Of a stretch of 44,879 bases of DNA, positions 8,332-15,827 are shown piece after piece. The DNA lies in NCBI GenBank assembly GCA_035637315.1, contig DASPXK010000055.1, forward strand, positions 1 to 44,879, given 5' to 3'. Position 1 is the first letter of the stretch; every line of letters starts with the position of its first letter. A program made the translations under genes and the position numbers. The DNA is from DASPXK01 sp035637315. GTDB taxonomy: Bacteria > Chloroflexota > UBA6077 > JACCZL01. Under the pieces are notes generated by a model. It did not search any database, was not told the DNA's origin, and was given only the letters and a program-made list of their open reading frames with translations.

Positions 8332-8700
8332 TGGGACCGGATGTTCTCCGCCGACCGCCCTCACGGCCGCTTCGTGGCATAGGCCTCAGCCAGGTATTTG
8401 TGTAGCACAAGATGTGGGCAGACCGCTGCCCATCCAGAGTCAGGGGATTGCTGGACCTGTCGCCGCGCGAAAGCGCTCGAACGACGAAGTCCTCGGTTAA
8501 AACCACTGGGGCTTCGCGAAGCTAAACCGGGGTTCAGGGGGAGTTTTCCCCGATGCGTCCCTAATCTGTTCGTTTTGGTCGCAAGCGCAAGCAGGTTAAA
8601 CCCATTCACGTTCGCTCCCAGACTGCGCTACGGCCCGGGAATCTAAATCCGAGACGGCCTCCAAGTATGGCCGCCGCTCCCGGGCAGGCGCAGTGCCCCG
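8332..8700. other. Non-coding stretch with a tRNA-like fragment
   Basis: Some 370 bases between the antitoxin remnant and the cyclo-ligase-like gene. Its right part holds the tRNA-Pro-like fragment listed separately. The remainder contains short hairpins such as CTTCGCGAAG near 8512 but matches no RNA family I could recognise (not tmRNA, RNase P RNA or SRP RNA). Confidence 0.4.
8601..8637 (-). pseudogene. tRNA-Pro(GGG)-like 5' half
   Basis: Read on the minus strand from 8637: acceptor strand CGGGCCG, TA at positions 8-9, D-arm GCGCAGTCTGGGAGCG, then an anticodon stem-like CGTGA, A32, the universal T33 and GGG at 34-36. This matches tRNA positions 1-36. After the anticodon the sequence no longer pairs: TCACG is absent, there is no T-arm GTTCGAATC, and no CGGCCCG 3' acceptor strand within several hundred bases. 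It looks like a truncated tRNA remnant rather than a working gene. Chance similarity cannot be excluded. Confidence 0.4.
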
Positions 8701-9447
8701 TTAGCGCGCGGGGGCAGTTTCAGGCTTCAATTCCCGCAGCAGCGGGATCGATTCGAGCTTCTCGGCCGGCAGTAGGTGCCACAGAATATGGTCCGGCCGC
8801 GGTCGACCGGGTGGGACCTCGATGGTCCGCGTCGGCGTCACGATCAGGTCCACCGTGACGTCGAACGGCTCGAGCGGCAGCGCGTCGACCACCTGGAGGT
8901 CGTGGACGGTGGTCGCGATGGGTGTCTTGGCGCCGATGCGGCCTTGCTCGCGGAGCAGCGCGTACTCGATCTCGCCGTAACCCTCCCCTTTCCCGGTCCG
9001 CGCGCCCGAGGGTGAGACGGCGACGGATCCGACGACGAGCAAGTCAGGCGCTGGCGCCGTCGCGAGTGGCGTGGACACTCCGTACTTGAAGAGCCCGCCG
9101 ATGGCCGCCGCGCGACCGTGGGCGTTTGGGGGGATGGTGGCCGGGTCCAGAACGAGAAAGCCCTCGCGCAAGCGCGGGGTTGGCGCCAGCAGCACCTTTC
9201 CGTGTCGAAGCACCCCGGCCCGCAACAGGCGTTGTGGCGCATCGGGATTGACTTTGACCACCCGAGCGCGCTGGAATTCTGGCCTGGCGATGAGCCTTCG
9301 GACCGCCTGTTCCGAGCCAATGAAGTTCGGGATTCGGCCCCGGATCGGCTTCGGAAAGCGCGCCACGGCGGCCTCCTCCAGCGCGGCCCAGACCCTCTCC
9401 CGGGCCGCCTGCTTCTGTTCGGCGGGGAAGGGCACCGGCTGCGACAT
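8701..9447 (-). CDS. 5-formyltetrahydrofolate cyclo-ligase family protein
   Basis: Member of the 5-FTHF cyclo-ligase (MTHFS) superfamily, 248 residues, cytosolic. True cyclo-ligases convert 5-formyl-THF to 5,10-methenyl-THF with ATP. The family's phosphate-binding region is seen as GARTGKGEGYGEIEYALL near residues 150-165, followed by PIATTVHDLQVVD and VDLIVTPTRTIEV. The N-terminus, with ARERVWAALEEAAVARFPKP and IRGRIPNFIG, is that of the longer archaeal-type subgroup rather than the 180-residue bacterial enzyme, so the folate activity is not certain. The gene lies nine bases after the slipin gene and is probably the last of the radC-mre-rodA operon. It ends next to the tRNA-like fragment. 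Confidence 0.82.
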   Translation of the reverse strand: MSQPVPFPAEQKQAARERVWAALEEAAVARFPKPIRGRIPNFIGSEQAVRRLIARPEFQRARVVKVNPDAPQRLLRAGVLRHGKVLLAPTPRLREGFLVLDPATIPPNAHGRAAAIGGLFKYGVSTPLATAPAPDLLVVGSVAVSPSGARTGKGEGYGEIEYALLREQGRIGAKTPIATTVHDLQVVDALPLEPFDVTVDLIVTPTRTIEVPPGRPRPDHILWHLLPAEKLESIPLLRELKPETAPAR

Positions 9448-9456
9448 TCGGACGCC

Positions 9457-10251
9457 CTACGGCGGTGCGGTGCCGTCGGCGTCCGTCGAGAGCAGGCCGC
9501 GCAGCAGGTCGAGTGGGAGCGGGAAGACGATTGTCGAATTGCGCTCGGTCGCGATCTCGGTCAGGGTCTGCAGGTAACGGAGCTGCAGGCCCACTTCCTG
9601 GGTGCCGATGATCCGAGCTGCCTCGGCCAGCCGCTCGGAGGCTTCGAACTCGCCCTGGGCGTGGATGATCTTGGCCCGCTTCTCGCGCTCGGCCTCGGCC
9701 TGGCGAGCCATCGCGCGCTGCATCGACTGGGGCAGCTCGACATCGCGGACTTCTACGGACGTCACCTTGATCCCCCAAACCTCGGTCTGCTCGTCGATCA
9801 GGCGCTGGAGATGCTCGTTGATCTGGTCACGGTGCGAGAGCAGCGTGTCGAGGTCGGACTGGCCTAGCACGCTGCGCAGGGTGGTCTGGCAGATCAGCGA
9901 GGTGGCGCGAATGTAGTCGACGACGGTGACCACGGCCCGCTCGGGGTCCACCACTTTGAAGTAGACGACGGCGTTAACCTTGACGGTCACGTTGTCGCGG
10001 GTGATCGCTTCCTGGGCGGGAACCTCCATGGTAATCACCCGCAAGTCGATCCTGACCATCCGCTCGACCCTGGGGATGAGCAGGATCAGGCCCGGGCCGC
10101 GGGCCCCAACCAGCCGCCCAAGGCGGAAGATCACGCCCCGCTCGTACTCCTGGACGATCCGCACCGCGGAGGCCAGCAGCCAGATCGCCACGACGGCGAT
10201 GATCAGCGTCGGGCCGAACCAGCGGAAGAGAAGCTCGATCAATTGTGGCAT
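9457..10251 (-). CDS. SPFH/band-7 domain protein (slipin, stomatin-like)
   Basis: Membrane-anchored scaffold protein of 264 residues; slipins form oligomers in membrane microdomains. Residues 10-30 (LIIAVVAIWLLASAVRIVQE) make one N-terminal membrane segment. The band-7 domain follows: EYERGVIFRLGRLVGARGPG, then VPAQEAITRDNVTVKVNAVV and YFKVVDPERAV. Residues 165-225 are a charged coiled coil (RQAEAEREKRAKIIHAQGEF), and the C-terminal segment STIVFPLPLDLL is the usual slipin ending. Slipins are often paired with an NfeD-type protease gene (the p-slipin module); none is nearby. It starts six bases after rodA, so it is very likely cotranscribed with the cell-shape genes, an arrangement that suggests a link to membrane organisation during elongation. 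Confidence 0.9.
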   Translation of the reverse strand: MPQLIELLFRWFGPTLIIAVVAIWLLASAVRIVQEYERGVIFRLGRLVGARGPGLILLIPRVERMVRIDLRVITMEVPAQEAITRDNVTVKVNAVVYFKVVDPERAVVTVVDYIRATSLICQTTLRSVLGQSDLDTLLSHRDQINEHLQRLIDEQTEVWGIKVTSVEVRDVELPQSMQRAMARQAEAEREKRAKIIHAQGEFEASERLAEAARIIGTQEVGLQLRYLQTLTEIATERNSTIVFPLPLDLLRGLLSTDADGTAPP

Positions 10252-10257
10252 GGCTCT

Positions 10258-11394
10258 CTACCCCGACCAGGAGAATGGTCGCCTGAAGCGGCGGATCAGG
10301 ATGCTCTGGAGGATGCCGAAGGCGATGAAGAGGCTGATCATCGCGCTGCCACCGAAACTCACCAGCGGCAGGGGCACCCCCGTCACCGGCAGCAGGGTCA
10401 GGTTGGCGCCCAGGTTGACCACGCACTGGAACAGCAGTGTGCAGCCGATCCCGAACGCTACGAGGCGGCCAAAGTCATCGCGCGCCTTGTCGGCCACCCG
10501 GATGATTCGGAAAAGGAGCAGCGTGAACAGCACCAGCAGCACCAGCGCGCCTACGAATCCCATCTCCTCGGCTAGGACCGAGAAGATAAAGTCACTCTGC
10601 TTGACGCGCAGATAGTCGAGCTGCGTCTGGGTGCCCTGCAGCCAGCCCCGCCCGAACATGCCGCCGGACCCGATGCTGATCCTGGCCTGGAGGATGTTGT
10701 AGCCCTCGCCAAACGGGTCGGCATCAGGATTGACCAGAGTTGTGAAGAACGTCGAGATGCGTGCCCGCTGGTACTCCTTCATCATCAGCCAGCCGCCCGG
10801 CGCCGCCACCGCGGCGGCCAGGGCCAGCAGGCCCAGATGGGTTGGCCGGGCCCCCGCCATAGCCACCATGCCGAACCAGATGAAAATAAACGACAGCGAA
10901 GTGCCTAGGTCCGGCTGGAGGTAGACCAGCACTAAGGGAGGGACCAGGAAGAGACTTGAGATGACCGCGCGCCGAAACGACAGCGGCCCGTCGCGATCAG
11001 ACAAGAAGCGCGCCAGGACAATGACCAGCACGAGCTTGGTCAGTTCGGACGGCTGGAAGTCGAAGAAGCCCAGTGGGATCCAGCGCCGCGCGCCGTACTC
11101 TACATCACCCCGACCCAGCGTCAAAACGGCCGCCAGCAGCATCAGACACAACCCGTACCCGTAATAGGCGAACGTTCGGTAGGCGCGGTAATCGATCGCC
11201 GTCGCCAGGGCCATGGCGCCGATGCCGATCAGCGCGTACAGCGCCTGTCGTAACGCCCAGCTGCTGGTCGCCAGGAGCCGATCACACGACGGCGAGCAGG
11301 TTGCGCTGTGGACCATCATCAGCCCGTACACCGTCAGGCCGCCAACCGCCAGCAGGAGCGGATAATCCAGCCGCCGCCAGACCTGAGCTCTCAT
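10258..11394 (-). CDS. rodA: Rod shape-determining protein RodA (SEDS glycosyltransferase)
   Basis: Integral membrane peptidoglycan polymerase of the FtsW/RodA/SpoVE family, 378 residues with about ten membrane segments; it polymerises lipid II during side-wall growth together with a class B PBP. Family marks are RRWIPLGFFDFQPSELTKL near residues 105-125, FIWFGMVAMAGAR and LQPDLGTSLSFIF. The C-terminal signature is NLGANLTLLPVTGVPLPLV followed by SFGGSAMISLF. It lies 34 bases after mreD on the same strand. The class B PBP gene (mrdA) that normally sits between mreD and rodA is missing, so the partner must be encoded elsewhere. Confidence 0.95.
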   Translation of the reverse strand: MRAQVWRRLDYPLLLAVGGLTVYGLMMVHSATCSPSCDRLLATSSWALRQALYALIGIGAMALATAIDYRAYRTFAYYGYGLCLMLLAAVLTLGRGDVEYGARRWIPLGFFDFQPSELTKLVLVIVLARFLSDRDGPLSFRRAVISSLFLVPPLVLVYLQPDLGTSLSFIFIWFGMVAMAGARPTHLGLLALAAAVAAPGGWLMMKEYQRARISTFFTTLVNPDADPFGEGYNILQARISIGSGGMFGRGWLQGTQTQLDYLRVKQSDFIFSVLAEEMGFVGALVLLVLFTLLLFRIIRVADKARDDFGRLVAFGIGCTLLFQCVVNLGANLTLLPVTGVPLPLVSFGGSAMISLFIAFGILQSILIRRFRRPFSWSG

Positions 11395-11428
11395 ACCAGT
11401 AGACGGTCGGCAGCGGGCAGGGTGCCCG

Positions 11429-11935
11429 TCATTCGAGCTCGAGCTGGCGCCACCCAGACAGGGTGCGGAGTAGACGCTGGGCCAGCGTGAACACGATTGG
11501 CATCAGAACGGCGTTGATCAAGATCGTCGGCACCAGGACTTGGACCAGGCGCGTGAAGCTGGGTATGTCCCATCCCAGGGCCTGTAAGGCAAGTAGCAGC
11601 GCTCCATGGTAACAGACCGTGACCAGGACGGCCGTCCCGAAGAAGAAAGCCACGCTGCCGCGATAGAGGGTGTGCTCACCCAGCGAGGTCACCGCGCCGA
11701 TCAGGGTGAGAATGGCCGTGTCCAGGCCGAACGGTGTCCCACTTGACAGGTCAAGGGCCAGCCCGCCCACCACACCGGCCAGGGCACCCTCCTCGATTCC
11801 GCGCAGCAGGCTCCAGGCCACGACCATTAGCAGAACCAGGTTCAGACGCCCGCCGACCAGCTCCAGTCGATAGCCGACCGTCGCCTCGGCCAGCGCTGCC
11901 GTCACGATCAGTCCCGCATAGGCGAGGAAGGGCAC
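11429..11935 (-). CDS. mreD: Rod shape-determining protein MreD
   Basis: Small hydrophobic protein of 168 residues with five to six predicted membrane segments, part of the MreBCD elongasome. Typical features are LNLVLLMVVAWSLLRGIEEG near 33-52 and LALDLSSGTPFGLDTAIL, which match the conserved central MreD region. The start is GTG 11935. No ribosome site is visible: the 18 bases between the mreC stop and this start are made of a GAGTCGCGAGTCGG repeat. Identity rests on both the hydropathy and the mreB-mreC-mreD order. Confidence 0.9.
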   Translation of the reverse strand: MPFLAYAGLIVTAALAEATVGYRLELVGGRLNLVLLMVVAWSLLRGIEEGALAGVVGGLALDLSSGTPFGLDTAILTLIGAVTSLGEHTLYRGSVAFFFGTAVLVTVCYHGALLLALQALGWDIPSFTRLVQVLVPTILINAVLMPIVFTLAQRLLRTLSGWRQLELE

Positions 11936-11941
11936 GTTACC

Positions 11942-11967
11942 GACTCGCGACTCTCACCGCGCTGCCT
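11942..11967. repeat. TCGCGACTCGC-family repeat between mreC and mreD
   Basis: Copy of the dispersed GACTCGC repeat (plus-strand CGACTCGCGACTC followed by TCACCGCGCTGC). It covers most of the mreC-mreD junction and the last codons of mreC. The second half, GCGACTCTCACCGCGCTGC, recurs with one change at 21913-21932. Confidence 0.7.
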
Positions 11968-12784
11968 CACGACTTGGCGGCGGGCCGGCCAGCACGTACA
12001 GCCGCTCCAGGCGCCTCATGTCAGCTGCCGGCTCGATCAGCGCTTCCTGGAAAACGTCGACGTCCTTGCGACGCACCTGGATGATCTGGCCGATCAGCAG
12101 CCCCTCGGGAACAACGCCGCCTAGGTCGGACGTGATCACGGTCTCGCCGGTCTGGAGCGACTCTTCCTGGGGGATGTGCTGCATCAGCAACCCACCCTCG
12201 GCGCGCCCGCGGATGATCCCCGTGACCCGCGACTCGGACGACTGGACCCGCCCACTGATGGAGCTGTTGACGTCGGTCACCAACAACACCTTGGCGGAGG
12301 CGGGGTCGGCCCTGGTGACACGGCCCACCACGCCGCGCCAGGTGATCACGGTCATGCCCTCGCGAACGCCCTCCTCGGTCCCGCGGTCGATGGTGATCGA
12401 TTGAATGTAAGGCGATGGGTCCCGCGCGATCACGCGCACGGGCAACAAGTCGCCCGTTCCGGCTCGCTGCTTGAGTCCGAGCAAGTTGCGAAGATCGCGG
12501 TTCTCTAGCTCCAGCTCACGCAGCCGAACGATCTCGGCCTGCAAGCGATCGATCTCCTCGCGGAACTGATCGTTCTGGCGAGCCAGGTCACCCATCTTGC
12601 GAACTACCCCAGACACCTCCTCAGCCTGGCCGAGAAGCCCCGAAACGCCGAACTGAACGGGCGCCAGGATGCGGCTTCCGAGCGACTCGACTTGCTGGGC
12701 CGGCTCCGGCAGGAACACGAGGATCCCCACCGCCGCCACCACCAGAGCGGCCAGCCACCAGGGCATCGGTCGGCGAGCGCGCAT
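11954..12784 (-). CDS. mreC: Cell shape-determining protein MreC
   Basis: Bitopic envelope protein of 276 residues that links MreB to the peptidoglycan synthases. A short basic N-terminus (MRARRPMPW) precedes one membrane segment at about 8-25. Residues 60-100 form the dimerising coiled coil (RQNDQFREEIDRLQAEIVRL). The beta-rich core shows IARDPSPYIQSITIDRGTEE and GMTVITWRGVVGRV, the typical MreC pattern, followed by TDVNSSISGRVQSSESRVTG. It begins only two bases after the mreB stop, so the two are translated from one message. Length is normal for the family. Confidence 0.95.
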   Translation of the reverse strand: MRARRPMPWWLAALVVAAVGILVFLPEPAQQVESLGSRILAPVQFGVSGLLGQAEEVSGVVRKMGDLARQNDQFREEIDRLQAEIVRLRELELENRDLRNLLGLKQRAGTGDLLPVRVIARDPSPYIQSITIDRGTEEGVREGMTVITWRGVVGRVTRADPASAKVLLVTDVNSSISGRVQSSESRVTGIIRGRAEGGLLMQHIPQEESLQTGETVITSDLGGVVPEGLLIGQIIQVRRKDVDVFQEALIEPAADMRRLERLYVLAGPPPSREAAR

Positions 12785-12786
12785 GG

Positions 12787-13839
12787 CTAATTCCGCCTCA
12801 CCCGACGAGTATCGACGAGCACCTTCCGCAGCGCGTCCAGCTCGTTCAGCACCTTGCCGGTCCCGCGCACGACACAGCCCAGCGGGTCGTCCGCTGGTCG
12901 GACCGCCATCCTGGTCCGCTCGGCCATCAGCTCGACCAGGCCTGGCAGAAGCGAGCCGCCGCCGGCCAGCGTGATCCCGCGTGCCATCAAGTCTGCCACC
13001 AGCTCGGGCGGGGTCTCCTCGATCGTGTCAGTCACCGTCTCGACGATGGCGTTAACTGAGCCGGCGATCGCGTCCCGGACCTCCTCGGCCGAGATCTGGA
13101 CCTCGGATGGCAGCCCAGAGACCAGGTCGCGCCCGCGCACCACCACTACCTGGCCGTTGCGGCCGGCGCTGGTAGCGGCGATCTTCACCTCCTCGGCCAT
13201 TCGCTCGCCGATCAGGAGGTTATGACGCTGCCGCATATGGGCCACGATGTCCTGGTCCATCTCGTCGCCGGCGATGCGAATGGTCCGACTGGCGACGATG
13301 CCGCCGAGCGAGATGACCGCCACCTCGGTGGTCCCGCCGCCAATGTCCACGATCATGCAGCCGGCCGGCTCCGTGATTGGGAGCCCAGCCCCGATTGCGG
13401 CGGCCATCGGCTCCTCGATCAGCCAGGCCTCACGCGCGCCAGCATTGATCGCGGCGTCGTGGACCGCTCGCCGCTCAACCTCGGTCACGCCTGATGAGAT
13501 CCCGACCACGACCCGCGGGCGGGGGATGATAGCATACTGCTCGTGGACTTTCTCGATGAAATAGCGGAGCATCTGCTCGGTCACGTCGAAGTCCGAGATC
13601 ACCCCATCCTTGAGTGGCCGCACCGCCACGATGTTCGCCGGCGTGCGGCCCACCATCCGCTTCGCCTCCGCCCCGACGGCCAGGATTCGCTTGGTCTTCG
13701 GGTTCATCGCCACGACTGATGGCTCGTTGATGACGATACCCTTGCCTCGGACCAGGACCAGCGTGTTGGCGGTGCCGAGGTCGATCCCGATGTCGCGCGA
13801 GAGCAACCCGAGCAGGGCGTTGAGTGGATTTCGCGACAT
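12787..13839 (-). CDS. mreB: Rod shape-determining protein MreB (bacterial actin)
   Basis: Actin-like ATPase of 350 residues that forms membrane-associated filaments directing side-wall synthesis. Phosphate-1 motif DIGIDLGTANTLVLV lies at about 16-30, followed by the family-typical VAMNPKTKRILAVGAEAKRM. Phosphate-2 is MIVDIGGGTTEVAVISLGG near 165-183, and the adenosine motif is ARGITLAGGGSLLPGL near 300. The N-terminus MSRNPLNALLGLLSRD is short and amphipathic, suitable for membrane contact. The gene is nine bases downstream of radC and leads mreC, mreD and rodA. Confidence 0.97.
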   Translation of the reverse strand: MSRNPLNALLGLLSRDIGIDLGTANTLVLVRGKGIVINEPSVVAMNPKTKRILAVGAEAKRMVGRTPANIVAVRPLKDGVISDFDVTEQMLRYFIEKVHEQYAIIPRPRVVVGISSGVTEVERRAVHDAAINAGAREAWLIEEPMAAAIGAGLPITEPAGCMIVDIGGGTTEVAVISLGGIVASRTIRIAGDEMDQDIVAHMRQRHNLLIGERMAEEVKIAATSAGRNGQVVVVRGRDLVSGLPSEVQISAEEVRDAIAGSVNAIVETVTDTIEETPPELVADLMARGITLAGGGSLLPGLVELMAERTRMAVRPADDPLGCVVRGTGKVLNELDALRKVLVDTRRVRRN

Positions 13840-13848
13840 CGATCGGCC

Positions 13849-14778
13849 CTACCGCGCTCGGACAGCGCGGTCGAAGCCCAGACCGCGCTCCTTCAGACTG
13901 ACGAACCCGGGTTGGCCGACGCCGATGATCAGGTGGTCCAGGAGCTCGATGTCCAGGAGCTTGCCGGCCTGGTCCACCTGGCGGGTCAGGTCGACATCCT
14001 CGGGCGACGGAGTCGGGTCGCCGCTGGGGTGATTGTGAACCAGGATCAGCGCCGCGCTGTTCTGCCGAACGGCTTCCTGAAAGATCTCCCCCACGCGAAC
14101 GGTGGTTGTGTTCAACGTTCCCCGATACAGCCCAAACGAGCGGACGATTTGGTTCTTGGTGTTCAGCAGGATAACCTTGAGATGCTCCTGGCCGAGCGCG
14201 GTCATCTCTGCCTTGTAATGGTCCACCACGTCGCGTGGCGAGCGAATCTGGGTGCGGACCTCCGGGTTCAGACTGACCAACCGGCGACCCAGCTCGAACG
14301 CGGCTTTGACCTCGATGGCCTTCACCGGCCCGAGGCCGTCGTGCCGCTTGAGCTCTTCGATGGTGGCAGCGTCGAGCCCGGCCAGGCCCCTGAATTCGGC
14401 GATCAACCGGTTCGCGAGGTCCAGCACGTCGCCCGAGCGACCGCCCGTGCGCAAAATGATCGCCAGCAGCTCGGCGAGCGACAGGGCCTGAGGCCCCGCG
14501 TGCAGCAGCCGCTCCCGTGGCCTGACCGACTCGGGCAGCTCCTTCAGCCCGACTCGGTACTCGACCGTTCGTGGCGCGGCGATTGTTCCACTCCCGCGGC
14601 GGGCGGGTCCACCCCCAAAATCGGCGCGATTATAACACTCCCAAAGTGGCGAGTTGCGAGTAGCGAGCGGCGAGCCGCGTTCACCTCTCCCCCCAGCCCC
14701 CTCCCCGAGACGGAGAGGGCGAGGATCAGTCCCCCCCGGTTTCGGGAAGCGGGCGGGGGGGCCAGGTCGTCGTTTCAC
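13849..14778 (-). CDS. radC: RadC family protein (JAB/MPN domain); true start uncertain
   Basis: The protein has UPF0758/RadC architecture: a helix-hairpin-helix region (LSLAELLAIILRTGGRSGD, then LKRHDGLGPVKAIEVKAAF) and a C-terminal JAB domain with the metal motif HNHPSGDPTPSPEDVDLT. Its role is unsettled; the early link to DNA repair was withdrawn. GTG 14778 is the only canonical start in frame and gives 309 residues, but RadC proteins are about 225 long and align from LKELPESVRPRERLL near residue 78. The first 70 codons come from repeat DNA, and a perfect extended -10 (TGTTATAAT) lies inside them at 14628-14636, so translation probably begins near 14583-14547 at a non-standard codon such as ATC or CTG. 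Likely first gene of the mre operon. Confidence 0.88.
   Translation of the reverse strand: MKRRPGPPARFPKPGGTDPRPLRLGEGAGGRGERGSPLATRNSPLWECYNRADFGGGPARRGSGTIAAPRTVEYRVGLKELPESVRPRERLLHAGPQALSLAELLAIILRTGGRSGDVLDLANRLIAEFRGLAGLDAATIEELKRHDGLGPVKAIEVKAAFELGRRLVSLNPEVRTQIRSPRDVVDHYKAEMTALGQEHLKVILLNTKNQIVRSFGLYRGTLNTTTVRVGEIFQEAVRQNSAALILVHNHPSGDPTPSPEDVDLTRQVDQAGKLLDIELLDHLIIGVGQPGFVSLKERGLGFDRAVRAR
14628..14636 (-). promoter_or_regulatory. Extended -10 promoter for the radC-mre operon
   Basis: On the minus strand TGTTATAAT is a perfect extended -10 element; no clear -35 box is present, as is usual with extended -10 promoters. Transcription would start near 14621, downstream of the GTG at 14778. 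The only canonical radC start would then be outside the transcript. Confidence 0.5.
14645..14740. repeat. Composite repeat upstream of radC/fmt
   Basis: 14645-14679 carries a GCGAG-rich copy of the TCGCGACTCGC family (plus-strand GCGAGTTGCGAGTAGCGAG). From about 14690 to 14740 follows a C-rich palindromic block (CTCTCC...CCTCCCCGAGACGGAGAGG) related to the CCCTTCCC...GGGAAGGG family. The block is read as the first codons of the nominal radC frame. Confidence 0.6.
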
Positions 14779-14783
14779 TAGCT

Positions 14784-15725
14784 GTGCGCGTCGTCTTCAT
14801 GGGCACGCCAGAGTTCGCCACCCCTTCGCTCCAAGGTCTGGTCGAGGCCGGATATGAGATCGCTCTCGTCGTGAGTCAGCCGAATCGACCCGTCGGCCGC
14901 AGTCGCCAGCCGGTCCGACCGCCCGTTGCCGAGTACGCCTGTGGGCTCGGACTGCCGCTCTTCCAGCCGACCAGCCTTCGACCGCCTGAGGTCTTTGCCC
15001 GCCTGAGCGCGGCGCGTCCCGATGTAGTCGTCGTCGCCGCCTATGGCCTGCTGCTGCGTCGGGAGGTGCTGGAGCTGCCACCGCTCGGCTGTCTCAACGT
15101 GCACGCCTCACTCTTGCCCCGCCACCGCGGCGCGGCGCCCGTGGCAGCCGCGATCCTAGCCGGCGACAGTCAGACCGGCGTCTGCATCATGCAGATGGAA
15201 GCTGGCCTGGATACGGGCCCAGTCCTGGGATGCTCCGGCACACCGATCGGCGCCGACGACGACACTCCCAGCCTGACCCAGCGCCTTGCGAAGATAGGAC
15301 GTGACCTGCTCCTGGAGACGCTGCCGGCCTGGGCGGCCGGCGAGATCGCGCCGCAACCGCAGGATCAACATCTCGCTACTTACGCGCCTCGGATTGAGCG
15401 CGAGGACGCTCGGTTGGACTGGTCGCTGCCGGTCCTGGACCTGTGGCGACGCGCGCGCGCCTATCGCGGCTGGCCGGACGCGTTCACGAGCTGGGCTGGG
15501 CGCCAGCTCAAGGTGCTGGTCGCCCACCCCGGCCCGCCAGCCGCGCCGGGCACTCCGGCCGGGCAAGTCGTCTCAGCGCCTGACGAGCGCACCAAGCCAG
15601 CGGTCGCGGCCTCGGATGGAACACTGGTGTTAGACCTGGTCGTGCTCGAAGGAAGCCGGGCCACGGATGGCGCCGCCTTCCTCCGCGGCCACCGCGACTT
15701 CATGGGCGCGCAACTTGGCGGGTAA
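14784..15725 (+). CDS. fmt: Methionyl-tRNA formyltransferase
   Basis: Formylates Met-tRNAfMet with 10-formyl-THF to start translation; cytosolic, 313 residues, normal length. GTG 14784 gives the canonical beginning MRVVFMGTPEFATPSL. The catalytic core is present: VVVVAAYGLLLRREVLELPP and then LNVHASLLPRHRGAAPVAA, with the Asn-His-Ser-type triad and the RGAAP loop, and later MEAGLDTGPVL. The C-terminal OB-like domain follows from about residue 205. No ribosome binding site is visible, and the start lies five bases from the divergent GTG proposed for radC. Usually fmt is paired with def (peptide deformylase); here rpe follows instead, 100 bases away. Confidence 0.95.
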   Translation: MRVVFMGTPEFATPSLQGLVEAGYEIALVVSQPNRPVGRSRQPVRPPVAEYACGLGLPLFQPTSLRPPEVFARLSAARPDVVVVAAYGLLLRREVLELPPLGCLNVHASLLPRHRGAAPVAAAILAGDSQTGVCIMQMEAGLDTGPVLGCSGTPIGADDDTPSLTQRLAKIGRDLLLETLPAWAAGEIAPQPQDQHLATYAPRIEREDARLDWSLPVLDLWRRARAYRGWPDAFTSWAGRQLKVLVAHPGPPAAPGTPAGQVVSAPDERTKPAVAASDGTLVLDLVVLEGSRATDGAAFLRGHRDFMGAQLGG

Positions 15726-15733
15726 GTATATTC

Positions 15734-15809
15734 ACCACAGAGGACACAGAGATCCCGGAGCGCGAACACCAACCCGTTAAAACTCTGTGGCCACTGTGAT
15801 CTCTGTGGT
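15734..15809. repeat. ACCACAGAG inverted repeat between fmt and rpe
   Basis: Left arm 15734-15752 reads ACCACAGAGGACACAGAGA. Right arm 15783-15809, read on the other strand, has three nine-base units ACCACAGAG, ATCACAGTG, GCCACAGAG. The two arms face each other over a 30-base centre and can form an imperfect hairpin. Similar ACCACAGAG elements occur between genes in many bacteria. There is no T-tract after the right arm, so a classic terminator is unlikely. Confidence 0.75.
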
Positions 15810-15827
15810 TAGAAATTCGGAGCGAGG

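Noticed and set aside
8332..8640. Possible tmRNA, RNase P RNA or SRP RNA in the hairpin-rich gap
   Set aside because: The conserved ends and core motifs of these RNAs are absent, including a GCAGCTTAA-type tag end and the SRP GGAAG loop.
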